DNA of 52,432 bases from assembly GCA_037178675.1 (NCBI GenBank), contig JAYMGJ010000148.1:1-52432 (forward strand), in the 5' to 3' direction. Shown piece by piece: positions 11,701 through 24,109 of the stretch. The DNA is from Scleroderma bovista (lineage: Eukaryota > Basidiomycota > Agaricomycetes > Boletales > Sclerodermataceae). Positions within the stretch are counted from its first letter, which is position 1, and every line of letters starts with the position of its first letter. The notes beneath the pieces are model-generated. The model was not told the origin of the DNA and ran no database searches. It saw nothing but the letters and a program-made list of their open reading frames with translations. The translations under genes were made by a program, and so were the position numbers.

Positions 11701-14355
11701 CGAGGACACCGATTAGGACCTGGTGAAGTGCGTAGCCGAGTCCACGATAAGACGCTTGAGGCGAAATCATCGGGTTGCGCCAGCTAATATCCCTTGGTGC
11801 GAAATGAAATCTATATTGCCATTACCCGCCGTAGCCGGAGAACTGGATTATCAGGATCAATAGAGAGAATTTGCTACACAAAGTGTACCTGTACCAGTCC
11901 GGGAGACAACCAAGGGCTTGGTCTCGGGTGTGGCGAACCGGACAGTCCAGGCTAGGCAGCTGTGGACCGCCCAACATTATGGTCGTACCGATGCTAATAC
12001 ATTTGAGTTCGGCCACCGACTCAATGGTGGCTCTGTTTCGGGGATTCTGTCGAAGCCACCAACACCACCAACACGAGGATCGAACGTGCACCACTCCGAC
12101 TACGTCAACCTTATACGATGCAGGCCCACAACGGGAAGGGTACTGGCCGGGCGTCTCGATGTGACTGATATCTCCTTCGAATTTACATCACGCGCGACAG
12201 ATAAGATTTATAGGTTTATCGATCCCAGTATGCACCCCAAATTTTGGGCGTTGCACGGACATGGATGCCTGAACGGGTATACAACGCGCTGGTGAGTCAG
12301 ACGAATGGTAAGCATGACCTGGTGTGCCTATTTGGACTGACATCGCGAGTAGTAGCGACAAACGCCTATGTGAATGCGGAAGCGATCCCATGTGCGATTA
12401 GATTATCAACCAATGGGATTGGCTACAGTGTCTTGCTTCACAAATCGGTGGCATGACATAGGTGTGGATTCGTTCACAAGGGTCTGGGGTGGCTCATCGT
12501 GACCATCAGCTGGCAATACTCATTCAGATAACTCATCTGGGCACGAGTGCTGTGTGTGTCGCAGCTGATCGAAGAGTAAGTTCCAATCAAATGGTAGTGC
12601 TCCCTTTCCGTCCATTGGCACAGATCCGGAGCCATTTAATGCATCCCGCTGGTCCACAACGTGATCGCGGGGCTCGCAGACAGCACGAATTGAAAATTCG
12701 GAGCGACCACTCAACACTCCCCGACAGGACGATAAACAGCGAGACGCTACCCGTGGCGGTGCATACGAACCTTTTCCCTGGCTCATGGTTGGCCCGTGGA
12801 TTGGGTGGAGTGCGGATCCCCACAAACCTTGGCAGTCCAGGCCTTACTTCAGCTCCGCATTACGATGCTGATCACACTGCTGTCAAATCCGCAGGTAAGG
12901 GTAGCAAACCCCATCCCACGAAGGTGGAGCACCCCCCCGATCCTGATGGCGTTGGAGTCCAAGTGGAAGGCAGACCTTTGGCCACCCTACTACGTCATTC
13001 CACCAGGTTTCGACTTGAGTTCACTCACGCGTCCGCGCTGGGGAACTCGTGCATGTCAGAGTTTCGCGGGACTTGAACGACGGCCACGAGTGTCGTCATC
13101 TTGCAAGAAGGTGCTACCAATTCACTTTGGGGTATGGGTTCGTGTCTATCATTTACTGGAAAATGCTGTTCGCCGTTGGTGGAAATGTGACATGCATTCC
13201 TTCCCTCAGGTTTGTATACATGGCTTCGGCTCCGCAGCTTGCAGACAGCAATGAACCTAACCTTGACCAGTTTTGAGTCCCAGATATAGTTGTTGAACCG
13301 ACGTTCGGTGCTCCATCACACCTTTTAATGGATCCTCTGTCCCAGAACAAGTCATGGCATGATATCTCCATCAAGAACTTGTCCAGATTGGCACTCTACA
13401 TTGTCATATGATACCATATGGTGGGCGATAAGCAATTTATCACTGACAATTAATTGGCCACTGAACTGACGTCTCTGATTCGAATGATACTAAGGACACA
13501 GCTATCTGGATAGGGTTGTTCATCTTTACCGACTGGAACTCCCAAGTCCGTGCAGCTACGAATGGAGGCGACCCTCAAAAGTTGTGGAAGAAAGCTCCAA
13601 TTCAGGCTAGTTTGACAGTTAAAGTTGACAGTTAAAACAATATTTTGAACGAAGAGATTCTCGTGCACTCATCCGAGTGAAAGGACTCCAAAACAATAAA
13701 AAAATATAGGATCTGAATTGCACCCCGGAGAACCCTCCGGAATCCAGATCACCAAGGTCTGTCTCTTGGGATTTCTGTCTGGAAGGATTTTCGACGATCC
13801 GCCATAGCAAGATTTGTTACAGGTTTCCCGCTATTCGATGGGCAGGTAGGTCAGTCAACATCAACCCAGCCAGCTTCTGTGGTTGGCCAACTTCTAGATC
13901 TCTAACAGACTGTCAACGATAGACACCAGCCTACCTGCAGAAAGAAAGTCATCAGACTATAGTAGTGTATGCAGACTCGCTGTCAGTACCAGATACATTG
14001 AATTTGGAAAGGTGCGTAGCTCCATGTAAACGATCGAGTGAATGTCATGCTTGGACGCTGGGTGTGACGATGAGCAGCCCATATCGGCGGCATTGTTGCT
14101 GGGATCGCGCACAAAGCAACTTGTGGACGCGTCCCCGAGTAGATTTTTCCACTGAACTTGCCCACGAAATGGCGGATGTCATTACGACAAGGCTACGGGG
14201 GCAGGTTAAGAACCGCCGTGAGGGGAGCCGAATTGCTCGTGACCATGACCAAGCAGAAGGACTCGGTCCAAGATCCAGCCGGAGAGCGTTGCTATAATAC
14301 AAGACGCACCCACAACGACAACGACAACGACGACAGGAAGAGCGGCAACAAGAAG
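8776..14355. other. 5.6-kb gene-poor region, nothing firmly supported
   Basis: Many open frames of 60-204 codons occur on both strands in about equal number. None carries a motif I recognise and no chain of consensus introns joins them. Protein-like fragments, such as the minus frame at 10,365-10,622 and the plus frames at 11,918-12,456 and 12,796-13,276, may be relics. Minor sequence features are a T-run at about 9522-9534, a 13-bp tandem duplication at 13,612-13,637 (TTGACAGTTAAAR twice), and a short AACGAC-type triplet repeat at about 14,313-14,333 just upstream of the F-box gene. Confidence 0.4.
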
Positions 14356-15827
14356 ATGGGTGGGCTTGCCAGCCTTGATTCATTACTCGACGAGTGTCTT
14401 GTGAGTGTTCCTTATCCGAGCGATTGCGCAATCGTTGCTCATCGATCCGCTGGCAGTCCCACTCTCTCCTCCTAGTTAGTGCCGTTTTCTTGATCCTGCA
14501 CTTCACTAAATACTTTACTAGCCTATCGATCTCGAAACACCCTACTCTAATTTCCACTCAGCCAACTTCATCCCAGCTCCACCCGACATCGCCTCCATCG
14601 ACGCAGTCCTCCAGCAGCGTCATCTCCAGCTCTCGCTCATCCAGTCTGCCGTCTGGAAACTAGCTACTCTCAAGACACGCCTCGAACAGAGTGCATCCTA
14701 CGTCACACAGTCCGCTCTCTCTCACAGGGCCCTCACTTCCCCAGTGCGCAGAGTTCCGCCCGAGGTCCTTGGCGAGATCTTCTTTCACTGTCTCCCAACC
14801 GCTCCCTATGTCACTCCACGCGACGTCGAGGGCCCTATGGTTCTCACTCAAGTCTGTCGACACTGGCGTGCCGTAGCCCGTTCTACTCCCAGGTTGTGGT
14901 CGTCAATCACCCTTCATCTCGATGGAGCCATCAGTAAGAAGTACATGTTCATGTGTGAGGCATGGCTGGCAAGAGCAAAGGGTTTACCACTCGCAATACG
15001 TGTATTGAATGATCTTGATGGATCATATTTAGCCGCCACCCCAGGCCTCGTCTACTGGCTTCGCCACCTCCTGACTCGCTGCCGAGATATTTGGTGGCAT
15101 GGTCCCGCCATGGAAGACGTACTCGACAATGTCACAACACACCTCTCATCGGATGCCGTTATACCTCTCACTCGCCTCCGCGTGACGTCCCACCGTGGAA
15201 CACACTGTACCGTCCGTCTCCCCAGTACTGTTCCCCATCTCAGCACGGCCTTCCTGCAATGCCCAAACGTCCATCTTCGCACTCTCGATCACCTATCTGT
15301 CCCGTGGTCCCAACTCACTGAGCTTACTCTCCACTTTGCCCTCCTCGACAGCACAGCACTTCTACAGACCATCTCCCTGTGTACATCCCTCCGCGTGCTT
15401 ACCGCTTCCTGCTTGTGCGCAGACCCTGACCAACTCGCTTCCTTGCGCACACTTGGCGGGGGTGCAATCTACCAGGACACTCTGCGACGCCTCGAATTGC
15501 GTGTGATTCGCCACGGGCTAGATGCTCTTCTGGATGCACTCACGATGCCTGCACTCGAGGAACTCGACGTCGCGTTTTGTTATCGCGAACGTGATCCGTG
15601 GCCGCACGAGCAGTTTGCCAACTTTGTCAGGAGGTCCGGAGGGGCACTCAAGACGCTCGTTGTCAGGCAGAACAAGGGCGTTGTGAAGCACGTGTCAGAG
15701 TATGGGACGCTGGTACCAGATCTTGCGATAATGACGCGGTGAGTCTGGGGTGGACAATAAGCTCTGCGAGAGACGTTGATTCAGATACTGTGAGCGTGTC
15801 TTCAATAAGCATGGGGACATTGACTGA
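14356..15827 (+). CDS. F-box domain protein with leucine-rich C-terminus
   Basis: Exons 14356-14400, 14522-15738 and 15785-15827 give 435 codons (434 aa). A short N-terminal segment leads into a coiled stretch (residues about 35-70). An F-box-like motif follows (RRVPPEVLGEIFFHCLP, about residue 90), with the usual VCRHWRAVARSTPRLWSS continuation. The remainder resembles degenerate leucine-rich repeats (LTELTLHF, LRRLELRV, ALEELDVAF). This is the standard layout of the very large Agaricomycete F-box family. Such proteins bind Skp1 and select substrates for SCF ubiquitin ligases; the substrate is unknown. The 46-nt last intron has consensus ends; the first (121 nt) is longer than its neighbours and its acceptor is less certain. 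Confidence 0.85.
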
Positions 15828-16346
15828 ATTGATGTTTCCAGTTTGGTAATACTATTTATTTTCCCCGCATCTATCACACCAGTCAAGCGTCACATCACCT
15901 GCTCAATTTCGTTGTATGTTTTGTTTCGCGTAATCGTGTATGTCTATCTGCGCTCCATCTGTGGCGGATCCTAGTGAGCATTTATACGTTTTCTGCCCAT
16001 ATTGCTAAGCATGTATGTTTCATATCACTGCTGGTCGGTCGTCTGGTTATGATTCAGATACCCCAAATTCTGGCTGAATTTCCTGTTTGAATTGTCAACT
16101 TGATGAGTTTCCAACATTGCAAGGTCTCGAGAGAGTCAAGTTATACTGAATGCCACAACTGGAGTGAGGAATGATATCCGAGGTACTGGGGGATGATGCA
16201 TGATGACCGAATGGACTTCCTTCAGCATACTGGAGGAACTTCTGAGGGCGTAGATATCACTGTGAAAGCTTACTGCCAGTAGCCTGGCGCTTGAGTGAGT
16301 TTTGACCTACCACTCGTATCAACCTTGTCGTGACATCGCACTATAG
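15828..16346. other. 3' flank of the F-box gene and degraded start of the phosphatase relic
   Basis: No intact frame is seen. Around 16,267-16,320 the plus strand still resembles the first PAP2 motif region of sphingoid-phosphate phosphatases (a PTTRINL-like segment where PPVTRLTIG is usual), but stops interrupt it. Confidence 0.4.
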
Positions 16347-16800
16347 CTATTGGCATCCACCATCTCGGGTACAGGTTTCCCTCGGCTCACTCAACTAATA
16401 GTGTATCCATGACACTCTTCATTTTTGGCTACATCCATTGTGCATATTCAGAACACTCAGCCAACGTCACCCACGGTACGTCCTGCGCCATTCTGCTCGT
16501 CTACGTTGTCAGTATTGTCTGCGGGAGGCTGTATACAGGTATGCACTCCATGGTCGACTGCACTGCAGGTGTAACCCTCGGTGCCGGAATATGGGTCGTA
16601 TACGTGGGTCACACTAGACTGGCTAGTGAGCGACTTGATGGGTAAGAGGTATTTCAAGCTATACGATGTCCGTTTGCAGTGCCATACACCGTAACTACTG
16701 TATGACTCCTTCTGGCGCACTTCCACCCGGTGGATTCCGTGCACGCCATCGCATTCATCTCCGTCATACTTGGTGATTTGTCTCACGGTGGCATACTGCA
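16347..16800 (+). pseudogene. relic of a long-chain-base phosphate phosphatase (PAP2 family, Lcb3-like)
   Basis: The best-preserved part begins just after an acceptor-like ATAG and reads IGIHHLGYRFPSAHSTNSVS, clearly the PAP2 motif around the catalytic histidine. It continues to YVVSIVCGRLYTGMHSMVD, the third PAP2 motif, in one frame to about 16,641. After a donor/acceptor-like pair (16,642-16,679, only 38 nt) the expected frame resumes with an in-frame TGA at about 16,704. It then gives HFHPVDSVHAIAFISVILG, where family members have a longer HP-PVDDCPCFEDAIAF. The upstream exons with the first PAP2 motif are not recoverable. A working enzyme would dephosphorylate sphingosine/dihydrosphingosine 1-phosphate in the ER; this copy looks dead (stop, phase mismatch, missing N-terminus). 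An assembly error is a less likely alternative. Confidence 0.7.
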
Positions 16801-16893
16801 TATGCAGGACTCGACCGCCAACGGTTGCAGGCAGTCATTCCTGGTCACCACAAGTTTATATGATATATCATTCAACTATAGTTGTGATCTCAC

Positions 16894-17326
16894 CAGATGG
16901 CATGGATACGATTTTCCAACTTCAATGTGCCTGCTCGATCAGTGACAAAGTCAATCATCAAGTCCAGCTGCTTCACAGAGCCAATCTCGAATCCTCGTGA
17001 GTCATGGAATATAAAACCTGGGTTGCTCCAAAAAAAACAATTCATCTTCGATGTTATGATCCCCCCTCTCAATAGAGTTAATACTAGTTCATGTCACCGA
17101 ACAAGCTCTTATGCATTAGTTGAAGGAACATATGATACGGCGGGATGAGTTACTTGACCTTTTCGCCTTTAGCATTGAAGATCTCCGGGAGCTCTGTTGG
17201 GTTGCAAACACGCTGCAAGAGGGTCGTTTTACCTGCATTTTATCTCCTGAGGACGAGGATTCTGAAGTGACCAATGCGATCGAAGTGCTTTTTGACTTTC
17301 ACAGCATCCAGAACGTCTACCACCAT
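16894..17326 (-). pseudogene. relic of an Agaricomycete P-loop GTPase (Era/septin-like G domain)
   Basis: On the minus strand the frame from about 17,326 gives HFDRIGHFRILVLRR, then a TAA stop (17,240-17,242) exactly inside the P-loop. It continues NAGKTTLLQRVCNPTELP with EIFNAKGEKV, the Walker A region and switch I lead typical of a basidiomycete-expanded GTPase family. A second exon reads RGDHNIEDELFF, breaks frame in an 8-base T run (A run at 17,030-17,037 on plus), and resumes as SNPGFIFHDSRGFEIGS, the G3 (DxxG-like) region, ending at IHAIW before a consensus donor at 16,893. Two independent lesions (stop, homopolymer frameshift) and no convincing downstream G4 exon argue for a pseudogene. 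The downstream end runs toward the phosphatase relic on the other strand. Confidence 0.75.
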
Positions 17327-17677
17327 GTCATTGAATAACCTACATACAGTCATGGTGACTAGACCCACTCGCTTCATTGGAACCTGAAGCATGCTGCCCA
17401 GAGTTCCTGGATGGCAGAGCCGACAAAAACTTGTTCAAGCGTCCAGGAGCCATTCTCGCAGAAGTTGGTTTGGTGTGAAATCGTATCACGGCGGGAAAGT
17501 TGTGTAACGTGCCGAATGGGGAGCACCGTGATCAAAGCACAAGTCGCAAGGCCAACACCGGGGCACTTATCGACGGAGACCAGTGGTCCAAGATGAAGAT
17601 TAATTGCGCAATGGATTGCATCACTAGCAGAGCAGAACACACAACGTCTTTGGATTCAAAGCAGAGGGAGTCCCTGC
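17327..17677. other. no supported gene
   Basis: Short frames on both strands only; no motif, repeat or splice pattern seen. Confidence 0.4.
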
Positions 17678-17989
17678 TTACAATGACGGAGCACTTTTCT
17701 CCAGCAAGATAATTTCTTCCTCTGGGCTGGTTACGGAGGAGATCCTGGCGCTGGCTTGGGATGGGTAAACAGGGAACGTTTCAGAGTCAATGACAAGGCA
17801 ATACACACCGCCAATAAACATGTAGTGCCAGAGAGAAGGGAAACAATCCATGGTGAACCGCACACAGGTGTAGTAGATGGGCATGCTGCGCGGCGAACCC
17901 CTCAAAGATGTGGCCAAGTTCTGCAACGGTGACTCAATGGCTGCGCACAGTGCACGTTCCGTGTCGTTAGCTGTATATCTGAACAACAT
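17678..17989 (-). CDS. possible 103-aa ORF of unknown function
   Basis: An ATG-initiated frame encodes 103 residues with a hydrophobic central part (FPSLWHYMFIGGVYCLVID) and an acidic, charged C-terminus (PEEEIILLEKS). It sits in the decay island upstream of the GTPase relic and could be another gene fragment or the last exon of something dismantled. No family recognised; nothing beyond openness and composition supports it. Confidence 0.2.
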   Translation of the reverse strand: MLFRYTANDTERALCAAIESPLQNLATSLRGSPRSMPIYYTCVRFTMDCFPSLWHYMFIGGVYCLVIDSETFPVYPSQASARISSVTSPEEEIILLEKSAPSL

Positions 17990-18118
17990 AGTTATTCATG
18001 TATCGTGTTACTGGGCAGAAGGGTGGTGACCGTGAAACTAGTAGTCTTTGAAGGAGTGGTACTAGTGAACTTGGGCTTGTACCTGAACTGCCATCGTGGT
18101 CAGTTCTCGACGACGACG

Positions 18119-19569
18119 ATGTCACGGTCAAGGTATGAACGACTTCCAATGCACTCTGTAGACGAGGACGATGACTCCATTTCACGCTCCTCACGACACC
18201 GAAACCGTCCATCCTGGTTCCGTGTCCGCTCCTCGTCAAGGTCACGACCACGCTCTTCTTGCTTCCTCCGTCCACGTACCGCCCTCAGGCTCCTTCTGAT
18301 CCTCACCGCCTCGTCCGTCCTGCTTGGTTTCGCGCTGTTCGAGCCCCACATCGAACTCGCATTCTACTCTCGACAGTGGGTAAATACCGAAATCACCCCA
18401 GTGGGTTCTCTAGGAGGGTGCTTCGACCCCGAGCGTGTCAGTCCAGAATACAACCTCACACGACATCTATATGGACCGAAGGTGACAGAGGTGCATGCGG
18501 GCTTGCCGATGCGCTTCGGGATGGATTGCTATGAGTTTGCGGGGACGATCGTGTCTCCGGTGCCTCCTTCCCCGGTGTCGCTCACCTATGAAGGGTATGG
18601 CGATGGTGATCCGGAGCTTACTGGCGGGGACACACTACCGAGGGAGGAGAGAATACATTTCCACTCTTATTGGCGCGTCGACCTCGCACCCTTTGGAGAA
18701 AGACAAGAGCATATGCTTAAATCCTTCTTTGCTACGCAAAACATTCATACTTCGCTGCTCGTCCTCTGGTCTAACGGTGACCTCTCCCCGAACCCCATTC
18801 TGCAGCGCTACTTGCGTCGATTTCCGCATGCCTTTGAGCTGCGTGTGGCCAATATCAAAGACCTTGCTACCGGCACGGCACTCGAAGGTAGTGCGCTCCT
18901 TAACGTGAACGACAGAAGAGCATGGATTGACGGGGATCTCGTGAGGCTCCTGGTGGTGTGGAGGCATGGTGGTGTGTGGGTGGATATGGACTCACTGCTC
19001 ACAAGGAATCTGGAGCCTCTACTGGAGCACGAGTTTGTCACGCAATGGGATTGCTATGGTGAGCATGCTTTGTTGCGCTGGAGTAACCCGGATGTACCTC
19101 AAGTGCAACAGATAAACCATACCTCGCTCTCAATGGTGCACTCTTGCATTTCCATAAGCGTTCACCATATCTCTGTGAGGCCTTCCATCTCATGGCAACA
19201 TCTGCGCCTCCGCAAAAGGATTCGACAGACTGGGGTGCCCTACTTTATCTCAAACTGTGGCGACGTCTGATCGCTGGCGGGATACCGCCGTTTAAAATCT
19301 TACCGTTCTGCTTTAGCGACGGGCGCGCGTGCAGGCTAGATAACAGGATACCCGATCCTTTTGAGCCTGATAGGCCGGTGAATGGGTGGTGGGATGTCGA
19401 CACTAGAGTGAGCGTGGTGGGTGGATTGGAAGGCGTCTTGGAAAAGATATTTTCGATCCATTTGCATAATCAGTGGGATAAGGAGTTCCCTAAAGAAGGG
19501 TGGGTTGAGAGATTACTGCTGAACAAGTATGAACAGGTCCTCGGGAATGGTACTAACGAGCTCAAATAG
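18119..19569 (+). CDS. DXD-motif glycosyltransferase (GT32-like), paralog 1
   Basis: Exons 18119-19058 and 19112-19569; 466 codons (465 aa). The N-terminus is Arg/Ser-rich and cytosolic, with a membrane segment at about residues 53-75, so a type II Golgi/ER topology is expected. The catalytic domain carries the DXD motif in GGVWVDMDSLLTR (Asp289-Met-Asp291) preceded by WSNGDLSPN, as in the Gly_transf_sug/GT32 fold that transfers sugars from nucleotide donors. The intron falls right after EFVTQWDCY and is at the identical codon position in the second copy at 20,232. The frame extends upstream of ATG 18119 without another ATG, so this start was chosen. Substrate unknown; glycolipid or glycoprotein mannosyl/galactosyl transfer is typical of the family. 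Confidence 0.88.
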
Positions 19570-19641
19570 AACTCGCGCTGCTGATAGGATGACCACGATT
19601 CGCATTGGATATACTCAAAGTTGTAATGTCTATACCATATA

Positions 19642-20134
19642 TCACGATAGCGGTGGCATGGACCGCACGACCTTCCCCTCATTCTTTGCGTGCACCCTGA
19701 GTTTCTGCAAAAGATGCGAGCTGGCCCATCGCTGTGGGGGAGTGCGATTTCCAGTTGCCCAGTAGTAGATATCCCAGTCCGGTTCATCCAGCAACTGAAA
19801 CGCATGAGACACATGGAACGCCAAGTAGTAAAAGGGGTGCTACCTTGTCGTACTCTCTCAACTCTTCGGTGGACATGGAATGGAGATGATCGCGTGCGAA
19901 TGTGCTGAGGAGGAGGTCGCTTTCGAGTGTGCCCCGCTTGCGAGACTGGTATGTGAGACGAGCGCGCATGGTGTGTATGGTTTCATGAGGCCGTGCGATG
20001 GGCGCAGGCGGGGGGATGTCAGATGCTGTAGTGGTCGATGCCAAGTGCTGTGGACTGTGTGGCAGTGGCCATGGATCCTTCCTGCGATGGGCAGTGAAGG
20101 AGATGGCTCGTGCGATGAGGTGAACTACGGACAT
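19642..20134 (-). CDS. SDH5: Succinate dehydrogenase assembly factor 2 (Sdh5/SDHAF2), mitochondrial
   Basis: Exons (minus) 19844-20134 and 19642-19794; 148 codons (147 aa). The N-terminal 30 or so residues are basic and hydroxylated ([13 protein letters not shown]), a probable matrix targeting peptide. The conserved core follows: [40 protein letters not shown], then after the intron [15 protein letters not shown]. These are the hallmark segments of SDHAF2, including the Arg-Lys-Arg-Gly and the WDIYYW motifs. Known role: promotes covalent FAD attachment to the Sdh1 subunit of complex II. The gene lies between two paralogous glycosyltransferase genes; it is convergent with the first (72 bp between stops) and divergent from the second (97 bp between ATGs). 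Confidence 0.95.
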
Positions 20135-20231
20135 CAACTCGACAAAAGCCAAGGTATGTTTCGAAAGTGCGGTAGAGGATTTGATGCAAGATAAAACCAA
20201 AAAATATGTTCCACTGTTCCTTGCCTCAACC
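20135..20231. promoter_or_regulatory. 97-bp shared promoter between SDH5 and the second glycosyltransferase
   Basis: Only 97 bp separate the two divergent start codons. An alternative in-frame ATG for the plus gene at 20,184 would shorten this to 49 bp. No TATA box is evident on either strand. Confidence 0.5.
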
Positions 20232-21516
20232 ATGTCCTTCCGCCAGGCCCGCCTACTGGTCCTTGTTCTCCTTGCTGCCGCAGTTTCCCTCTGTTTTGTT
20301 GTCTACTATCTCTACGAAACGCATCTGCACGTTGACCTCGTCTTCTACGATAGACACTGGGTTGCAACTGAAATTCACTCCATCTCACCACTCTCGGGCT
20401 GCTTCAACCCAGACCGCGTCAGCCCCCTCTACAACGTCTCTGATGCACTCTATGGAAAGAAACAATTCGAGGTCCAGGGTGGAATACCCATGCGCGTGGG
20501 CATGGATTGCTATGCATTTGCCGGCACCGTCGGGTTCCCTGAGACACGAAATCCCCCTTCCCCTCCACCATACATACTCCCCAGTGAACGCGCCCAGTTC
20601 CACACATACTGGCGCACAGATCTTGCTCCACTCGGTCACCGCCAAGAGTACATGTTTAAATCATTCTTCGCGACCCAGGACATTCACCGCTCACGACTCG
20701 TCCTATGGTCGAACGGCGACCTCTCCCAAAACACCATCGTCAGAAAGTACGCGCGCCTTTTTCCAGATTCATTCGTCCTCCGCATCGTCGATATCCCCGA
20801 GCTTGCACGAGGCACAGCAATGGAGCACAGCGAACTGCTAAACCTGCACGACGATTTGGCCTGGGTAGACGGTGACCTCATCCGGTTGCTTGTCCTGTGG
20901 AACTACGGAGGAATGTGGGTTGACATGGACACCCTCCTCACCCGCGATCTTGCACCACTCCTTGAGCACGAGTTTGTAACCCAATGGGACTGCTACGGTA
21001 CGTCGGTACACGCATTCCCCATCCATCAGTAACTAATATAGCCGACTTGGTATAGGCAAGATCTACCAGTCATTCAACGGCGCATTGATGCACTTCCGGC
21101 AATACTCTCCCTACCTCTGCGAAGCCTTCCACCTCATGTCAATATCGTCCCCACCTCGCTCTCCGTCCACTGACTGGGGCGCAATCCTATACCTCCGTCT
21201 CTGGCGCCGTCTTCTGGCCGAGTCCATCCCCCCATTTAAAATCATCCCGTTCTGCTTCAGCGATCCCCTTGCCTGCAGGCTCGACAACAGCGTGCCTGAT
21301 CCATTCACCCCTGACCGTCCAGATGGAAGATGGGTAGATGGACAAGGCCTTGAGGAAAACGGGGGTCTCGATCAGGCATTGAAGAGGATATTCGGAGTAC
21401 ACCTGCATAACCGGTGGGATCGGCTGTTTCCCCAGGATGGTTGGGTCGACCGGCTACTTCTTAGAAGGTACGAGCAGCGACTGAGGGACAAGGGGGCAAT
21501 GAAGGATGAATGGTGA
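20232..21516 (+). CDS. DXD-motif glycosyltransferase (GT32-like), paralog 2
   Basis: Exons 20232-20997 and 21056-21516; 409 codons (408 aa). It lacks the long Arg-rich head of the first copy and begins almost directly with a membrane anchor ([20 protein letters not shown], residues about 6-25). The catalytic DXD is in [13 protein letters not shown] (Asp231-Asp233); [25 protein letters not shown] and [13 protein letters not shown] are shared with paralog 1. The intron is at the same codon, so the pair arose by gene duplication; protein divergence is substantial, so the event is not recent. Predicted type II Golgi/ER glycosyltransferase of unknown acceptor. Confidence 0.88.
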
Positions 21517-22171
21517 AAAATGGTCAGGCAGGTCTTCCTGTTCCTCTTCTCCGTTGACAGTACGGAGATTATTTACTGTGAGTAGGCCCGCTCGTCTGCA
21601 TCTATCAACTCAGGGTCGATTGCAGACAGACAGCTTGTCACTTGCATCCACCCACTTGGGGACATTAAATCTCATATTGACATCCTTCTCATACGCACGT
21701 TCTTTCTGGATCCATTGACGCATGCAGCTCTCTTACGCATTTCCGTACCGTATAATAGTTGCTTTCTCTGTGCAAGTAAGTTAAACGACTCATATCATAG
21801 ACGACACTGTCCACCCGTAACCAGCTGTCATACGAGCCTCCCATAATCGTTGTCAATGTCCTTAGGACAACTAGCACAATAATCTGTAGCATCAGTTTAG
21901 AGCCTTGAATTGCACCGAGCATCTGTTTTCGTGCTGAGGATCAACTGCCATGAAACAGGATTCGTGACCTATTTGATTCCTGTGGATACTGGTGTCATTT
22001 CATGTAAGTTTCACCTTGGAATCACTGTTTCCGCCCTCAAAAGCCAATTAATTAGCCAGCGCACAACCAGCAGCAGAATGTGTGTGGAAGAGATAGAAAA
22101 ACAGTTGAAGGTATTATAAACACACGTGAGCAGATGATGAAGACGTGAGCGAACCCCAGTTCCAACCTGTC
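21517..22171. other. intergenic, convergent 3' flanks
   Basis: Lies between the stop codons of the second glycosyltransferase and PP1. A 77-codon minus frame (21,689-21,922) and a 69-codon plus frame exist but have no recognisable features. Confidence 0.5.
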
Positions 22172-23804
<1,633 letters not shown>

Positions 23805-24109
23805 TGCGTCAGGTTTTGAGAGATGTCTTGGTTGTTATTGAGGGAGAAACAAGGCTGTAGATAGCGGAGAAAAAACAAGGGCGGACACGCAATAAACCGG
23901 GTGATTTAAAGCTTTTGTGGGCGTGGCGGAGGCGCGGGACGAGGACAAAAGTCCAAACGATAAGTTGAGGGTGACAAAGAGCGAAAGGAAGAAAAAAGAG
24001 GAGAAAATCGATGAGACGAGGACACTTGAAGATAACAGCAGCGTCGATGCAACGATGCGAACAAACTCGGGCATACTACGGAAAATCGTGGGAATACACA
24101 TTTCTACTG
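23805..24109. promoter_or_regulatory. PP1 5' flank
   Basis: Spacer between the PP1 start and the PH-protein stop, both on the minus strand. Plus-strand 23,980-24,010 is purine-rich (pyrimidine-rich on the PP1 sense strand), typical of fungal promoters. No TATA box seen. Confidence 0.4.

Noticed and set aside
12462..13076. 204-codon plus-strand open frame
   Set aside because: No recognisable domain and equally long frames on the opposite strand; cannot be told from chance.
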